DNA from: Actinoallomurus bryophytorum
Lineage (GTDB): Bacteria > Actinomycetota > Actinomycetes > Streptosporangiales > Streptosporangiaceae
Length of the DNA stretch: 64,000 nt
Direction of reading: 5' to 3'
Assembly: GCF_006716425.1 (NCBI RefSeq)
Contig: NZ_VFOZ01000001.1
Span: 2,108,001-2,172,000 of the forward strand
In this document: positions 51,842-60,361 of the stretch, piece after piece
Layout: each line of letters starts with the position of its first letter
Position numbering within the stretch: position 1 is the stretch's first letter
Made by a program: the position numbers and the translations under genes
Notes under the pieces: model-generated
What the model was told of the DNA's origin: nothing
The model's input: the letters and a program-made list of their open reading frames with translations, nothing else
Database searches by the model: none

Positions 51842-52519
51842 ATGGGAACCAAGCACTCCCCGCTCCCAGAGCTGGTGGATGAGGCGCCGGAACTGTGGGA
51901 CACCGGGTACGCGGAGGTCACCCGGCGGCTGTTGACGGCGGGCGTGCGATGCTTCGCCTCGAACGGCTTTCATGCGACGACGACCAGGGACATCACCAAG
52001 ACCGCGGGCCTGTCCCCCGCCGCTCTGTACGTACATTTCGCCTCGAAGGAGGAAGTGCTCTTCGAGATCATCCGCACCGGGCACGAGAGCTCACTCGAGG
52101 TCGTGCGCGAGACGGAAGCCACAAGTGATCCGACGGCATATCTGAAGGCACTCGTCGCGAGGTTCGTCACCTGGCACGCCCGTCACCACGTGGTCGGCCG
52201 AGTCAGCCAGTACGAGCTGTCAGCCCTGACGGCAGAGCATTACGAAGTGATCGTCGGGCTGCGACAGCAGACCACCGCGGTGTTCCACGAGGCCATCCGC
52301 TGGGGCATGCGGGACGGAGAGGCCTTCGGCGTGGTCGACGCCCACCGTGTCGTGCGCGCCATCCTTTCCCTGGGTGTCGACCTCGTTCGCTGGTACCGGC
52401 TTGACGGACCGGACACGCCCGAGCAGCTCGGGCACTTCTACGCTGAACTCGCCCTGGGAATGGTCACCGCTGCCGGCCACGCGTCTCTGCCAAAGGAGAA
52501 CGGCGCGTTGCCGGCATGA
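51842..52519 (+). CDS. TetR-family transcriptional regulator
   Basis: 225 residues. DNA-binding domain: LLTAGVRCFASNGFHATTTR then DITKTAGLSPAALYVHFASK and EEVLFEIIR. The ligand domain has the TetR_C_33-like/KstR-like look (HHVVGRVSQYELSALTAEHY). ATG 51842 follows GGAAGGA by 7 bases. It probably represses the divergent LLM-lactonase-ligase operon and may respond to an acyl-CoA made by the ligase. Confidence 0.9.
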   Translation: MGTKHSPLPELVDEAPELWDTGYAEVTRRLLTAGVRCFASNGFHATTTRDITKTAGLSPAALYVHFASKEEVLFEIIRTGHESSLEVVRETEATSDPTAYLKALVARFVTWHARHHVVGRVSQYELSALTAEHYEVIVGLRQQTTAVFHEAIRWGMRDGEAFGVVDAHRVVRAILSLGVDLVRWYRLDGPDTPEQLGHFYAELALGMVTAAGHASLPKENGALPA

Positions 52520-52591
52520 CCGCCCCCTGCACGATCAACGGCTTCGGATCACGGTCGACGCCGGGCCGTTGAGGTTAAGGGCCGGCCGCCT

Positions 52592-54301
52592 TCACCCGTC
52601 GTCCATTGACCCCAGGTGGACGTGCCGATCGTCCGCGTCGATCACCAGACTCGCCGGCCACTGGTTCCAGGCGCGACCGAGTCCGTGGTGCCGCGGCGAT
52701 CCGGTGTTGATGAAGTTCCGGATGCTGGCGGTCATCAGGTCTGACAACCTGAGGCGTCCGGGCTGGTTCTGCCGGCTGAAGGCGTACGAGAACACGTTGT
52801 GCCCGAAGTTGTGGAACACGAAGGGCAGATCGATCGCATGTACGGCGCCGTACACCTGGTCGAACGGTGCGGGCTCCTGGTTCCAGTCGAACCTGTAGTG
52901 ATAAAGCGATCGGTTCCCGCTGCGGGCCAGTGCATTCAGTGAATTCCGGTTGATGCCCGTGAAGACCGACTCGGTCAGAGCCGCAGCAGCATCGTTCCAG
53001 CCACCGGGCTTGTCCACCGGGAGATATTGGTCCTTGAGCAGATCGGAAGGGGTCAGCGTGCCGGGCCTGTCGGGATTGAACAAGTACTGCAGTGTGAACC
53101 GGTCGTAGTCGCTCGGCTTGTGCGCCCCGATCGCACTGCCGAACAGTTTCCCCTCCTCGCGGGTGTTCCCGGCGAGAACGGCCACCTCGCGATCGACCCC
53201 GGACTCCAGCACGGCGTACGGGTCCGATGGGATCACCGTGCCGTCGGCGATGACCGCCGGCGTCGCGTCGAGTTGGTGCTTGACGAGCACGCGCACCAGG
53301 TCGTCGGCGGAGAGCGAACGAAGCAAATCGACACCGCTCATGCCCGAAGAGGGGTAGTCGCTCTCCGCAGCCTGGATGACGCGGTCAGCGTAGGCCCTGG
53401 CGTTGGCCACACTTGCGGTGCTGAGACCGCCGCTGAGCGGGATTGCCTTGTCGACCATTCCGCGTGCCAATGGGGAGACGAGCAGGGACCAGACGTTCAC
53501 CGCACCCGCCGACTGGCCCATCACGCTGATGTTGTCGGAGTCGCCACCGAACTGCCGGGCATTCCGGTCCACGAACCGGAGCGCTTCGATGAGGTCAAGA
53601 GTGCCGAAGTTACCGGACGTCGACAGCGCGTCGCTGTCCCCCAGGCCTCCGGCGTTCAGCCAGCCGAAGACTCCCACCCGATAGTTCACGGTGACGACCA
53701 CGGCCTGGGCACGCTTGGCCAGCTCTCGCCCGTCGTACATCGGATCCGCCGAATAGCCGACGACATTGCTCCCGCCGTGGATGAAGAACACGACGGGCAG
53801 GTTGCGCTTCGACGTCGACGGACGGAAGACGTTCAGCGTCAGGCAGTCTTCCTCGCCGACGGGCTTTTGCAGCCCATCGCGCACTGCCAGGTCGTAGAAC
53901 GGCCCGTTCGGGGACGGACTGAAGAAGCGCCCCGGCTGCGTACACCCCGACCCGTACTGCTCGGCGGGGCGGAGTGCCTCCCAGGACCGGTGGGCCTTCG
54001 GTGGCCGCCATCGGAGATCGCCCACCGGCGGCTCGGCGTAGGGGATGCCCAGCCACGAGTACGTCCCACTCGACCGGCCCTCGTTCCGGCCGATGATCGG
54101 ACCCAGCGTCGTTCGGACGAGGGTCGGTTTCCGCGCTCCATTCCCGGGATGGACGGCGCCGGCGGACGCAGAGGTGAGCGGCGCAACGGTCAGGACCGCA
54201 GTGACGAGAACGATGCGGACGACCGAACGGAGTAGAGACGACGTCGTGCGACGACGCCCGGCCGGCTGGCTAATGACGGCCCTGGACGGCATGGCGGACA
54301 T
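52592..54301 (-). CDS. Secreted carboxylesterase (type B)
   Basis: 569 residues. Signal peptide (SVVRIVLVTAVLTVAPLTSA). Type-B carboxylesterase hallmarks: EDCLTLNVFRP, oxyanion FFIHGGSN, nucleophile GQSAGA (Gly-Gln-Ser, where Glu-Ser is usual), acid in NTREEGKLFG and His in YGAVHAIDLPFVF. It hydrolyses extracellular esters. ATG 54301 follows AAGGAG by 10 bases; ATG 54292 is close. It is convergent with TetR and could feed acids or lactones into the neighbouring operon, which is inference. Confidence 0.9.
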   Translation of the reverse strand: MSAMPSRAVISQPAGRRRTTSSLLRSVVRIVLVTAVLTVAPLTSASAGAVHPGNGARKPTLVRTTLGPIIGRNEGRSSGTYSWLGIPYAEPPVGDLRWRPPKAHRSWEALRPAEQYGSGCTQPGRFFSPSPNGPFYDLAVRDGLQKPVGEEDCLTLNVFRPSTSKRNLPVVFFIHGGSNVVGYSADPMYDGRELAKRAQAVVVTVNYRVGVFGWLNAGGLGDSDALSTSGNFGTLDLIEALRFVDRNARQFGGDSDNISVMGQSAGAVNVWSLLVSPLARGMVDKAIPLSGGLSTASVANARAYADRVIQAAESDYPSSGMSGVDLLRSLSADDLVRVLVKHQLDATPAVIADGTVIPSDPYAVLESGVDREVAVLAGNTREEGKLFGSAIGAHKPSDYDRFTLQYLFNPDRPGTLTPSDLLKDQYLPVDKPGGWNDAAAALTESVFTGINRNSLNALARSGNRSLYHYRFDWNQEPAPFDQVYGAVHAIDLPFVFHNFGHNVFSYAFSRQNQPGRLRLSDLMTASIRNFINTGSPRHHGLGRAWNQWPASLVIDADDRHVHLGSMDDG

Positions 54302-54320
54302 GGGCACCGACTCCTTCGAG

Positions 54321-54361
54321 AGTGGCACTCAGTGTCATAATCGCGCCCTGTTAGTGCCACT
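54321..54361. promoter_or_regulatory. Inverted repeats upstream of the carboxylesterase
   Basis: AGTGGCACT (54321-54329) and AGTGCCACT (54353-54361) are exact complements 23 bases apart. TGCCA and TGGCA follow near 54366-54380. A repressor or activator site is likely; the regulator is unknown. Confidence 0.45.
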
Positions 54362-54546
54362 ACGTGCCAACACTGTGGCATGCATCACTCATGCGATGCA
54401 AGGGCCGGTTACCCGACGGGAGCCCCAGAGGTCACCGACCCCGCACCGAGCTAGGCGTCCCTCTCTCGCGTCGCTGCTGTAGCCATCGAGCGAGTACCTC
54501 CATCCGTTCCGCAGGGCACGGCTTTGCGCAGACGTTTCGACCCGGT

Positions 54547-54768
54547 CTATTTCTTGACCGGATCGGATCCGGCCTGCTTGATGATCTGATCGCCGGGGCG
54601 AAGTGAGTCCCAGAAGGAACCGTTGACCCGGATCTTCTTGGACGTGCCGTCGGTGAAAGTGACGTCGAGATAGTGGTAGAGATTCGATCCGTCCGGCATT
54701 CTTCTGGATTTGCCGCTGACAACGCCTTCCCATGCTTCGCTCTTGCGTACCCGCCGCGACCTGAACAT
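54547..54768 (-). CDS. Small DUF7489-like protein
   Basis: 73 residues beginning MFRSRRVRKSEAWEGVVSGK, then RRMPDGSNLYHYLDVTFTDG and KKIRVNGSFWDSLRPGDQII. This small all-beta protein type with the W-G-V, DGS and RPGD landmarks recurs in actinobacteria (annotated DUF7489 or hypothetical). AAGGGGA lies 6 bases before ATG 54768. Function unknown; the strand pattern suggests an SH3- or OB-like barrel. Confidence 0.7.
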   Translation of the reverse strand: MFRSRRVRKSEAWEGVVSGKSRRMPDGSNLYHYLDVTFTDGTSKKIRVNGSFWDSLRPGDQIIKQAGSDPVKK

Positions 54769-54934
54769 ATGGATCCCCTTTTTTCATTGTGTCTCTTGAA
54801 AGGCTAAAGAGACACCGAGCCGGAGGCATCCGCCGCGTGTCGGGTCTTGCGGGTGCGACTTCAGGCTGAGGGCCTGGAGCGGACGCTACCAAGGTCGTAG
54901 GCCATCACGGTCAGCCTCGGCTAGGTTCTGTTTC

Positions 54935-55660
54935 GTGACGGGCTCGAGACGGTACGAGGAGCGCGCGGCGCCGGCCGCATGCGGGACGATCTGGCGCAGC
55001 GCTTTTGCCGGTGATGAGTCCGTGATCGTCCCGGATGGCTGCATGGACTTGCTGTGGACCGGTGAAGAGCTGTTGGTCGCGGGGGCCGATTCGCACGCTC
55101 GCGTCTTCGCGCCAGGCCAAGGCGGATGCATGATCGGACTGAGATTCTGGCCTGGAGTCCTGCCGCAGCTGCTGCGGACCGGGGCGGATCACCTGGTCGA
55201 CAGCGTCGTACGCCTCGACTCGGTGATCGGGCTCGACGCTCGGCGATGGGAAACGCGACTGGCCGCCGCGGAACACTCGGCCCTTGCGTTGGTGGACCTC
55301 GCGGCCGGCGCCGTCGCCGACCTCCAGCTCGACCGGCGCCCCGTCTGCGTGGCCGCCGACCTGGGTTCGGGACTTCCCATCGTCCAGGTCGCCGAACGAA
55401 CCGGCTACTCTCCCCGACAGCTGCAGCGGCTCGCCGGGCAGTGGTACGGCTACGGCGCCAAGCACCTGCAGCGCGTGCTACGACTGCGGAGGGCCGATCG
55501 CCTCGTGGCGGCCGGTCACACGCGTGCGGGGGCGGCCGCCACCGCCGGCTACTCCGATGCCTCGCATCTGTGGAGGGACAAGCAGGCGCTCGATGAGCCT
55601 CACCCCCGGGCCGCGAACAGATCGACGGGGTTGCCGTCGGGATCGGTGATGACGGCGTAG
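54935..55660 (+). CDS. AraC-family regulator, C-terminus possibly altered
   Basis: 241 residues. The N-terminal part (ESVIVPDGCMDLLWTGEELL; ARVFAPGQGGCMIGLRFWPG) is the DUF6597-type sensor of one AraC subgroup. The C-terminal DNA-binding region has IVQVAERTGYSPRQLQRLAG and AGAAATAGYSDASHLWRDKQ. The normal end of such proteins (ARDVRxLAGxTP) is replaced by DEPHPRAANRSTGLPSGS, which is antisense to the VOC gene. So the last helix is probably lost or the gene was cut by insertion. It overlaps the VOC gene by 61 bases. Confidence 0.75.
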   Translation: MTGSRRYEERAAPAACGTIWRSAFAGDESVIVPDGCMDLLWTGEELLVAGADSHARVFAPGQGGCMIGLRFWPGVLPQLLRTGADHLVDSVVRLDSVIGLDARRWETRLAAAEHSALALVDLAAGAVADLQLDRRPVCVAADLGSGLPIVQVAERTGYSPRQLQRLAGQWYGYGAKHLQRVLRLRRADRLVAAGHTRAGAAATAGYSDASHLWRDKQALDEPHPRAANRSTGLPSGSVMTA

Positions 55661-55992
55661 CGCTGGCCCCAGAACGCGTCCCACGGCTTTTTGGCGATGC
55701 CTGCTCCTGCCGCGACCATCCGATCGAACGTGGCATCCACGTTGTCGGGGGTACCGCAGTCGAATGCCAGCGCCATCGCGTGTCCGCCACTCGGCGGTCG
55801 CCAGCGTGGGTCGATCGCTGTGATCACCTCTCGGGTGTCGAGCATGACCTTGATGCCCGCACCGCTGAACTCGGAGTGCTGATCGGTCGGACCTCCGCCG
55901 CTCAGTCGAAGGCCGCACGATTCGTAGAAGGCGATGGCGGCCGACATGTCGTTCGTGACGATGGAGATGACCGCGAGGCTGGGATTCGTCAT
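55600..55992 (-). CDS. VOC-family (glyoxalase-like) protein
   Basis: 130 residues, two beta-alpha-beta-beta-beta units: AVISIVTNDMSAAIAFYESC then GLRLSGGGP, and ATFDRMVAAGAGIAKKPWDA ending YAVITDPDGNPVDLFAARG. The final motif is the standard VOC signature. Could be a dioxygenase, lyase or binding protein; the metal ligands are not certain. Convergent overlap with the AraC gene. Confidence 0.87.
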   Translation of the reverse strand: MTNPSLAVISIVTNDMSAAIAFYESCGLRLSGGGPTDQHSEFSGAGIKVMLDTREVITAIDPRWRPPSGGHAMALAFDCGTPDNVDATFDRMVAAGAGIAKKPWDAFWGQRYAVITDPDGNPVDLFAARG

Positions 55993-56130
55993 GCCTCACA
56001 CGCTAGGCACCACCATCCCCATGTGGCATGAACGGATCGGACATGTTCCGACTGCCGGCACCGGTGTACCGGATCGCACACCATCCCGCTACCCGACCTC
56101 TGCGACGAGGCCCTCAAAGCACGCAGGGAC

Positions 56131-56667
56131 TCATTCGACCGGCAGGGGGGCTTCGGCCGGCTCGGCGCGGGTCAGTGCCGCCCTGGCCTTGACCTGGAGG
56201 AGGGCGGTACGGGTGAGCATCATGATCACCGCCATGAAGATCAGTGCGTCGGTGAGCGCGTCCTGGGAGACGGAGTGGGTGGCCATCCATTCGCCCAGTT
56301 GCCGGCCGAAAACGTGCGCGCTGCCGTAGGAGAAGGCGATGCGTGCGCCGACCACGGAGATCCATGTCAGTGCATAACCGATCCCCGCGCGGGACTTCGC
56401 GCATCGGCGACCTTTGGCCACACCTTCAGACACGGGCATGAAGGTGCTGGCCAGCAGCCCCAGCAACAGTCCGGCGGCTGTGCCGGCGATTTCCAGCATC
56501 AGGCCGTACCCGCTCGTGGCGACTTGGGCGATGAAGATCGGCACGATGGCTGCGGAGGTGATTACCGGACGGAGTACGCGGAATTTGGTGACTTTCCGTA
56601 GGCCGAGATCGGATTCCAGCACGACGAAGAGTACGGCCAGATTCAAAATCCATACGTCCATGTCCAT
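56131..56667 (-). CDS. Integral membrane protein of unknown function
   Basis: 178 residues, about four helices (WILNLAVLFVVLESDLGL; PVITSAAIVPIFIAQVATSG; GLMLEIAGTAAGLLLGLLAS; DALIFMAVIMMLTRTALLQV). Hydrophobic pattern resembles the actinobacterial DUF1453/CcdC-like set, as does the protein at 58917. ATG 56667 follows AAAGGCCG. Function unknown. Confidence 0.65.
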   Translation of the reverse strand: MDMDVWILNLAVLFVVLESDLGLRKVTKFRVLRPVITSAAIVPIFIAQVATSGYGLMLEIAGTAAGLLLGLLASTFMPVSEGVAKGRRCAKSRAGIGYALTWISVVGARIAFSYGSAHVFGRQLGEWMATHSVSQDALTDALIFMAVIMMLTRTALLQVKARAALTRAEPAEAPLPVE

Positions 56668-57031
56668 GGCTGCGGCCTTTCAGATTCGTGGCTTCGTTTG
56701 CTGTGGCCACAACTTAGGAATCCGGGTATCTGCCCCGCATCGGCTGACGAACCGAGATGAGGTGGAGGTCGTACGGGTCGAGGTCTCTCCACCCGATCTC
56801 CACTCGACCGATCTGCCAGGTCATGGGATTGACGCCGATGACGAGGTCACGCGTCCCGTACGCAGCGCTGTGCGTGGGTGATGGTCCCGCCACCGTGGAA
56901 AGTCACCCTGACGGTCGGGCCAACGACCAAATCCATTTATCCGCTTAGCGCGGTCAGCTCTTCTTCTTGATGAAAGCCATGCTATTGCCGAACCCGTACA
57001 GCCGGTAATGGCTGGAAGGCCTGCGCGGGGG
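56668..57031. other. 364-base gap with no supported gene
   Basis: No frame has coding character over more than 30 codons. A short reverse frame ending at 56954 reads HYRLYGFGNSMAFIKKKS with no start, possibly the tail of a lost gene. Nothing else is seen. Confidence 0.35.
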
Positions 57032-57697
57032 TCACACTGAGCGTCCGTCTTCCTGTCTTCTCCCGGCAAGGGTGAGGGCGAGCCGTACGGCCTCGGCGCG
57101 AGAGTGCAGGTCGGCTTTGGCGAACAGATTGTTGATGTGCGTCTTCACCGTGGCTTCGGTGATGTACAGGCGCCGGGCGATCTCGTTGTTGCGCAGGCCC
57201 TGGCCGATGAGGTCGAGGATCTCCCGTTCGCGCGCGGTCAGCGGCACGGGCGTGGCCGGCTCGGGCGCGGGGGGACGGGTGGCGAGCGTGAGCAGCCGCG
57301 ACTGCACGTCGGGGTCGAGGACCGCCTGCCCGGCGTGTGCGCCGCGCACGGCTTGAATGATCTTCGCCCGGTCCGAGTCCTTGGTGAGGTAGCCGCGGGC
57401 GCCGGCGCGCAGCGCGGCGAGGATCGACTCGTCGTCGGCAAATGTGGTCAACACGACGACCGGCAGACCGGGCCGGGCGGCGTGAATCAGGCCGGTGGCC
57501 TCGACCCCACCCATGACCGGCATGTGCAGGTCCATCAGTACGACCTCCGGGTCGTACTCGTCGACGGCGATGACCGCGTCTTCGCCGTTGGCGGCGGTGC
57601 CGACGACAACGATGTCCGGGTCGAGGTCGAGCATGACCGCGAGCGCGTCCCGTATCGCGGCCTGGTCGTCGACGACCAACAGCCGGATCGACGTCAT
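57032..57697 (-). CDS. NarL/FixJ-family response regulator
   Basis: 221 residues. Receiver: IRLLVVDDQAAIRDALAVML, phospho-Asp in VVLMDLHMPVMGG, Lys in YLTKDSDRA. LuxR domain: LTAREREILDLIGQGLRNNE then TEATVKTHINNLFAKADLHS. ATG 57697 overlaps the kinase stop (ATGA). Partner of the kinase at 57694. Confidence 0.93.
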   Translation of the reverse strand: MTSIRLLVVDDQAAIRDALAVMLDLDPDIVVVGTAANGEDAVIAVDEYDPEVVLMDLHMPVMGGVEATGLIHAARPGLPVVVLTTFADDESILAALRAGARGYLTKDSDRAKIIQAVRGAHAGQAVLDPDVQSRLLTLATRPPAPEPATPVPLTAREREILDLIGQGLRNNEIARRLYITEATVKTHINNLFAKADLHSRAEAVRLALTLAGRRQEDGRSV

Positions 57698-58920
57698 CGC
57701 GGCAACTCCAATCGCACTACCCAGCCTGGGGTGACCGGTTCGACGGGACCGGCGTACAGCGTGCCCCCGAGCAGACTGGCACGTTCGCGCATCCCGATGA
57801 GACCCATCCCGCTGCCCGAGCGGTTCGGTTGGGCGCCGGGCTCGGCCGTGCCCGTGTCGGTGACGATGAGCCGGATCAGCCGGTCGTCGTAATCGAGCAG
57901 CAGGTTCACCTCGGCGCCGGGTGCGTGCCGATGTGCGTTGGTGATCGCCTCCTGCGCGGTACGGATGACGGCCTGGGCGGCCTCGACCCGTACCTCGCCG
58001 GGCTCACCCCGGACCTCGAATCCGGCCGTGCTTCCGCGCGCGATGTCAGCGATGGTCTCAGGAAGCGGCAACGTGTCCTCGCGCAGTGCGTGGATCGCGC
58101 GGCGGGTCTCCCCGATCCCTGATACCGCCAGGGCTCGTGCTCGCCGCACGGCCTCATTGGCGTCCAGGTCGCGGCCCTCGGCGTGCAGAGCGTCGGCCAT
58201 ATCCAGTTGCATGGCGACGCTGGACAAGGCGTGGCCGAGTACATCGTGGATCTCCCGTGCGATACGCCCCCGTTCCTCCAGCGCGGCCTCCCGAGCCTCG
58301 GACGCGGCCGCGCGCCGGCTCTGCCAGGCGGCGAGGTCGGAGGCGGCCAGCGCGTCGGCCCGTTCCCGGCGAGCGCGGCCGATGTAGACGGGCACGCCCA
58401 CGGTGAGCGATACCCACCAGGGCGACTCGTGCGGCAGGTGCAGCACGGCGGTGGCGGCCCAGGTCGCAGCGGCCGCGACGGCGGTCCCGGCTCCGGCGAT
58501 GGTGAACGCGGCCCGCCGCGAGGCCAGCTTCTCTCCAGCGGTGCCGGAGGCGAGGAACACCAACGCCGGAGCCGCCGTGTCCTTCGCCAGCGGGAACAAC
58601 ATCGCGCCGAGGGCCATGAACACCGACACCAGCGTTATCCGCATCCGGCCCGGCAGCCGACGCCAGGGCACGATGGACGTCGCGAGCCCCGCGGCAATCG
58701 CGGCCACCGCAAAGCCCCAGGCGAGCTGCCCCGGCGGGCGCTCGGCGAACTGGATCAGGCTGACCACCGAAACGGTCCCGATGGCGAACGGGCGGATCAG
58801 TTCGTCGGCGAACCGTGCCGATGTTCCCGGCGCGTCGTCCACGGGCACCCCAGCGGGGAGTGTGCCGTCAGACTCGACGTTCATCGCCGGACATCGTCCA
58901 CCTATACCGGTCATGGTCAT
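57694..58920 (-). CDS. NarL-family sensor histidine kinase
   Basis: 408 residues. Four or five N-terminal helices, HisKA_3 motif RGRIAREIHDVLGHALSSVA then MQLDMADAL, N box RTAQEAITNAHRHAPGAEVN and glycine loop GSGMGLIGMRERASLLGG. ATG 58920 overlaps the stop of the upstream membrane gene (ATGA), which decides this start over ATG 58884. Three genes are thus coupled in sequence. Confidence 0.92.
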   Translation of the reverse strand: MTMTGIGGRCPAMNVESDGTLPAGVPVDDAPGTSARFADELIRPFAIGTVSVVSLIQFAERPPGQLAWGFAVAAIAAGLATSIVPWRRLPGRMRITLVSVFMALGAMLFPLAKDTAAPALVFLASGTAGEKLASRRAAFTIAGAGTAVAAAATWAATAVLHLPHESPWWVSLTVGVPVYIGRARRERADALAASDLAAWQSRRAAASEAREAALEERGRIAREIHDVLGHALSSVAMQLDMADALHAEGRDLDANEAVRRARALAVSGIGETRRAIHALREDTLPLPETIADIARGSTAGFEVRGEPGEVRVEAAQAVIRTAQEAITNAHRHAPGAEVNLLLDYDDRLIRLIVTDTGTAEPGAQPNRSGSGMGLIGMRERASLLGGTLYAGPVEPVTPGWVVRLELPR

Positions 58921-59648
58921 CCGTGATCGTGGTGCGGGTCGATGATCCGCACCTGGTCTTCGGGAGAGCCGCCGCTGTTCGGTCGCGGCCCATGGTACGG
59001 GGCGGAAGCGTTGCTGTTCGGCTGCCGGATGTCGAGGTCACGCACGTCCTCGATCAACGACGCGAGGCCACCGCGCCGGCGCGGACGGCGTGTCTGGGAC
59101 CCGTCGGCGGTCTGCACCTTCTGCTGCAAACCGTCGAGCATGGAGGACATCGTGTGGGGTGTGTCGTTGCGACCCTTGGCCCACACGATCCGGCCGCTGG
59201 TGCGCATCGCCTTGGACAGCACGGCCAGCCCTTCCAGCACCATGCCGACACCGAGCGTGAACATCAGCCCACTGCTGCCGACATGCTCAGCCGTCGGGTC
59301 CACAAGGCCCAGCAGGACGCTCGCGCCGAACTTGACCCCGAGGTTGATCCCCCACAACACCACAGTCGTGGCCGTGTAGCGCAGGTAGACGATGCCATCC
59401 TTGTCGAACACGCGGATGCTCGCGCCGCGCAGCAGGCCCAGCACCAGACTGAGCACGGTGGTGCCGACCAGGAATCCGATGGAGGCAGGGGACTGCGTCA
59501 CCTTGGTCAGATCGACGAGCCCGACTCCTGCGAGCACAGCGGGGAGCAGCAGCATGCGCTTGGCCTCGGCGGGCTCGCCGAGCAAACGGCGGGCCAGGAT
59601 GTAGCCGACCGCACCGATGATCAGAATGACCTCGACGGGACCGCTCAC
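58917..59648 (-). CDS. Membrane protein heading a two-component operon (CcdC/DUF1453-like)
   Basis: 243 residues. Six helices in the first 150 residues (VEVILIIGAVGYILARRLLG; AKRMLLLPAVLAGVGLVDLT; IGFLVGTTVLSLVLGLLRGA and so on) match the CcdC/DUF1453 type. The C-terminal 80 residues are soluble with an Arg-rich run and a His-rich end (DPHHDHG). GTG 59648 has AGGAGG 8 bases upstream. It may be the sensory or target partner of the coupled kinase. Confidence 0.75.
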   Translation of the reverse strand: MSGPVEVILIIGAVGYILARRLLGEPAEAKRMLLLPAVLAGVGLVDLTKVTQSPASIGFLVGTTVLSLVLGLLRGASIRVFDKDGIVYLRYTATTVVLWGINLGVKFGASVLLGLVDPTAEHVGSSGLMFTLGVGMVLEGLAVLSKAMRTSGRIVWAKGRNDTPHTMSSMLDGLQQKVQTADGSQTRRPRRRGGLASLIEDVRDLDIRQPNSNASAPYHGPRPNSGGSPEDQVRIIDPHHDHG

Positions 59649-59936
59649 CGATCCCACCTCCTCTACGGGTACGTCATCTGGGCGCCGCCAACGTTAGGAA
59701 GCAGGCGGCCCATCGTCGTGGGTCAGCCGCCGTACCTCGGGTGGACATCCGACTCCACCCGGCGCGAGTACGGTGACGTCTCATGCGACCTGGCCGTCTT
59801 CGTGGACGAGGCCGCCAAGCCGGTCTCGTGGATGACCTTGATGTAGGCATCGGTCCGGTCGGGCAGCGCTCGCTCCAGGACCGGCGGGTGCTGAAGTGGC
59901 CGGGTACTCGGCGAGGGCCTCGCACAGGTGTAGTGC

Positions 59937-60171
59937 GTGTGCGCCGTGCTACCCGCCGATGGCGCGATGCTGTGCGTCCCCGCGTTACGCGGTTCCTCCG
60001 CCGTCTCGATCGCCGCGCCCATGACGGTGATCGAGACCAACGAACGCCGCCAGGATCTACTCAGCGCGGTCGACGACTACGAACGGCAGATGTTCGAGGT
60101 ACGACGCCGAGGCCGTGCGCAGCAGTCTCCAGAAGCTGCCCGCCTTCACCCCCGAAGCGAAACTGTCCTGA
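59937..60171 (+). pseudogene. Remnant of a FAD-dependent monooxygenase C-terminus
   Basis: One frame reads MTVIETNERRQDLLSAVDDY then ERQMFE, the typical end helix of FAD-dependent monooxygenases. A frameshift later the neighbouring frame continues RYDAEAVRSSLQKLPAFTPE to a TGA at 60169. No FAD-binding domain is found upstream, so only the last 60 or so codons survive. The 280 bases before it (59649-59936) show nothing supportable. Confidence 0.45.
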
Positions 60172-60211
60172 GGCCGAAATCCATTTTGTGCGATCGACCG
60201 GACCCGCCCGG

Positions 60212-60305
60212 TCGTGGACATACCGATCACGATGACGATCTACGCGCATGCCGCGCTCGATGAAAAAGGCGCTCAGGAAGCTGGGGATGCCCGCGGCTGA
60301 AAACG
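60212..60305 (+). pseudogene. Remnant of a tyrosine recombinase C-terminus
   Basis: PITMTIYAHAALDEK is the box containing the catalytic Tyr at the C-terminus of phage/ICE integrases (usual form ITMxIYAHxxLDEKxxALRKLGD). The continuation KKALRKLG is one frame away, so the end is frameshifted, and no upstream integrase is left. It stops 9 bases before a terminator and 57 before the tRNA-like scar, the normal place for an integrase next to its att site. Confidence 0.6.
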
Positions 60306-60313
60306 TTGGTGCC

Positions 60314-60346
60314 AAAGACCCCAGGCGAATTCGCTCCGGGGTCTTT
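60314..60346. terminator. Rho-independent terminator beside the scar
   Basis: AAAGACCCC pairs with GGGGTCTTT, with the inner palindrome GCGAATTCGC. Very similar to the hairpin at 45712; each precedes a tRNA-like scar by about 20 bases, suggesting a shared origin. Confidence 0.8.
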
Positions 60347-60361
60347 GGCTGCTCATATGCG

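Noticed and set aside
56757-56948. Short forward frame in the 56.7-57.0 kb gap
   Set aside because: No codon bias, no start site and no recognisable motif.
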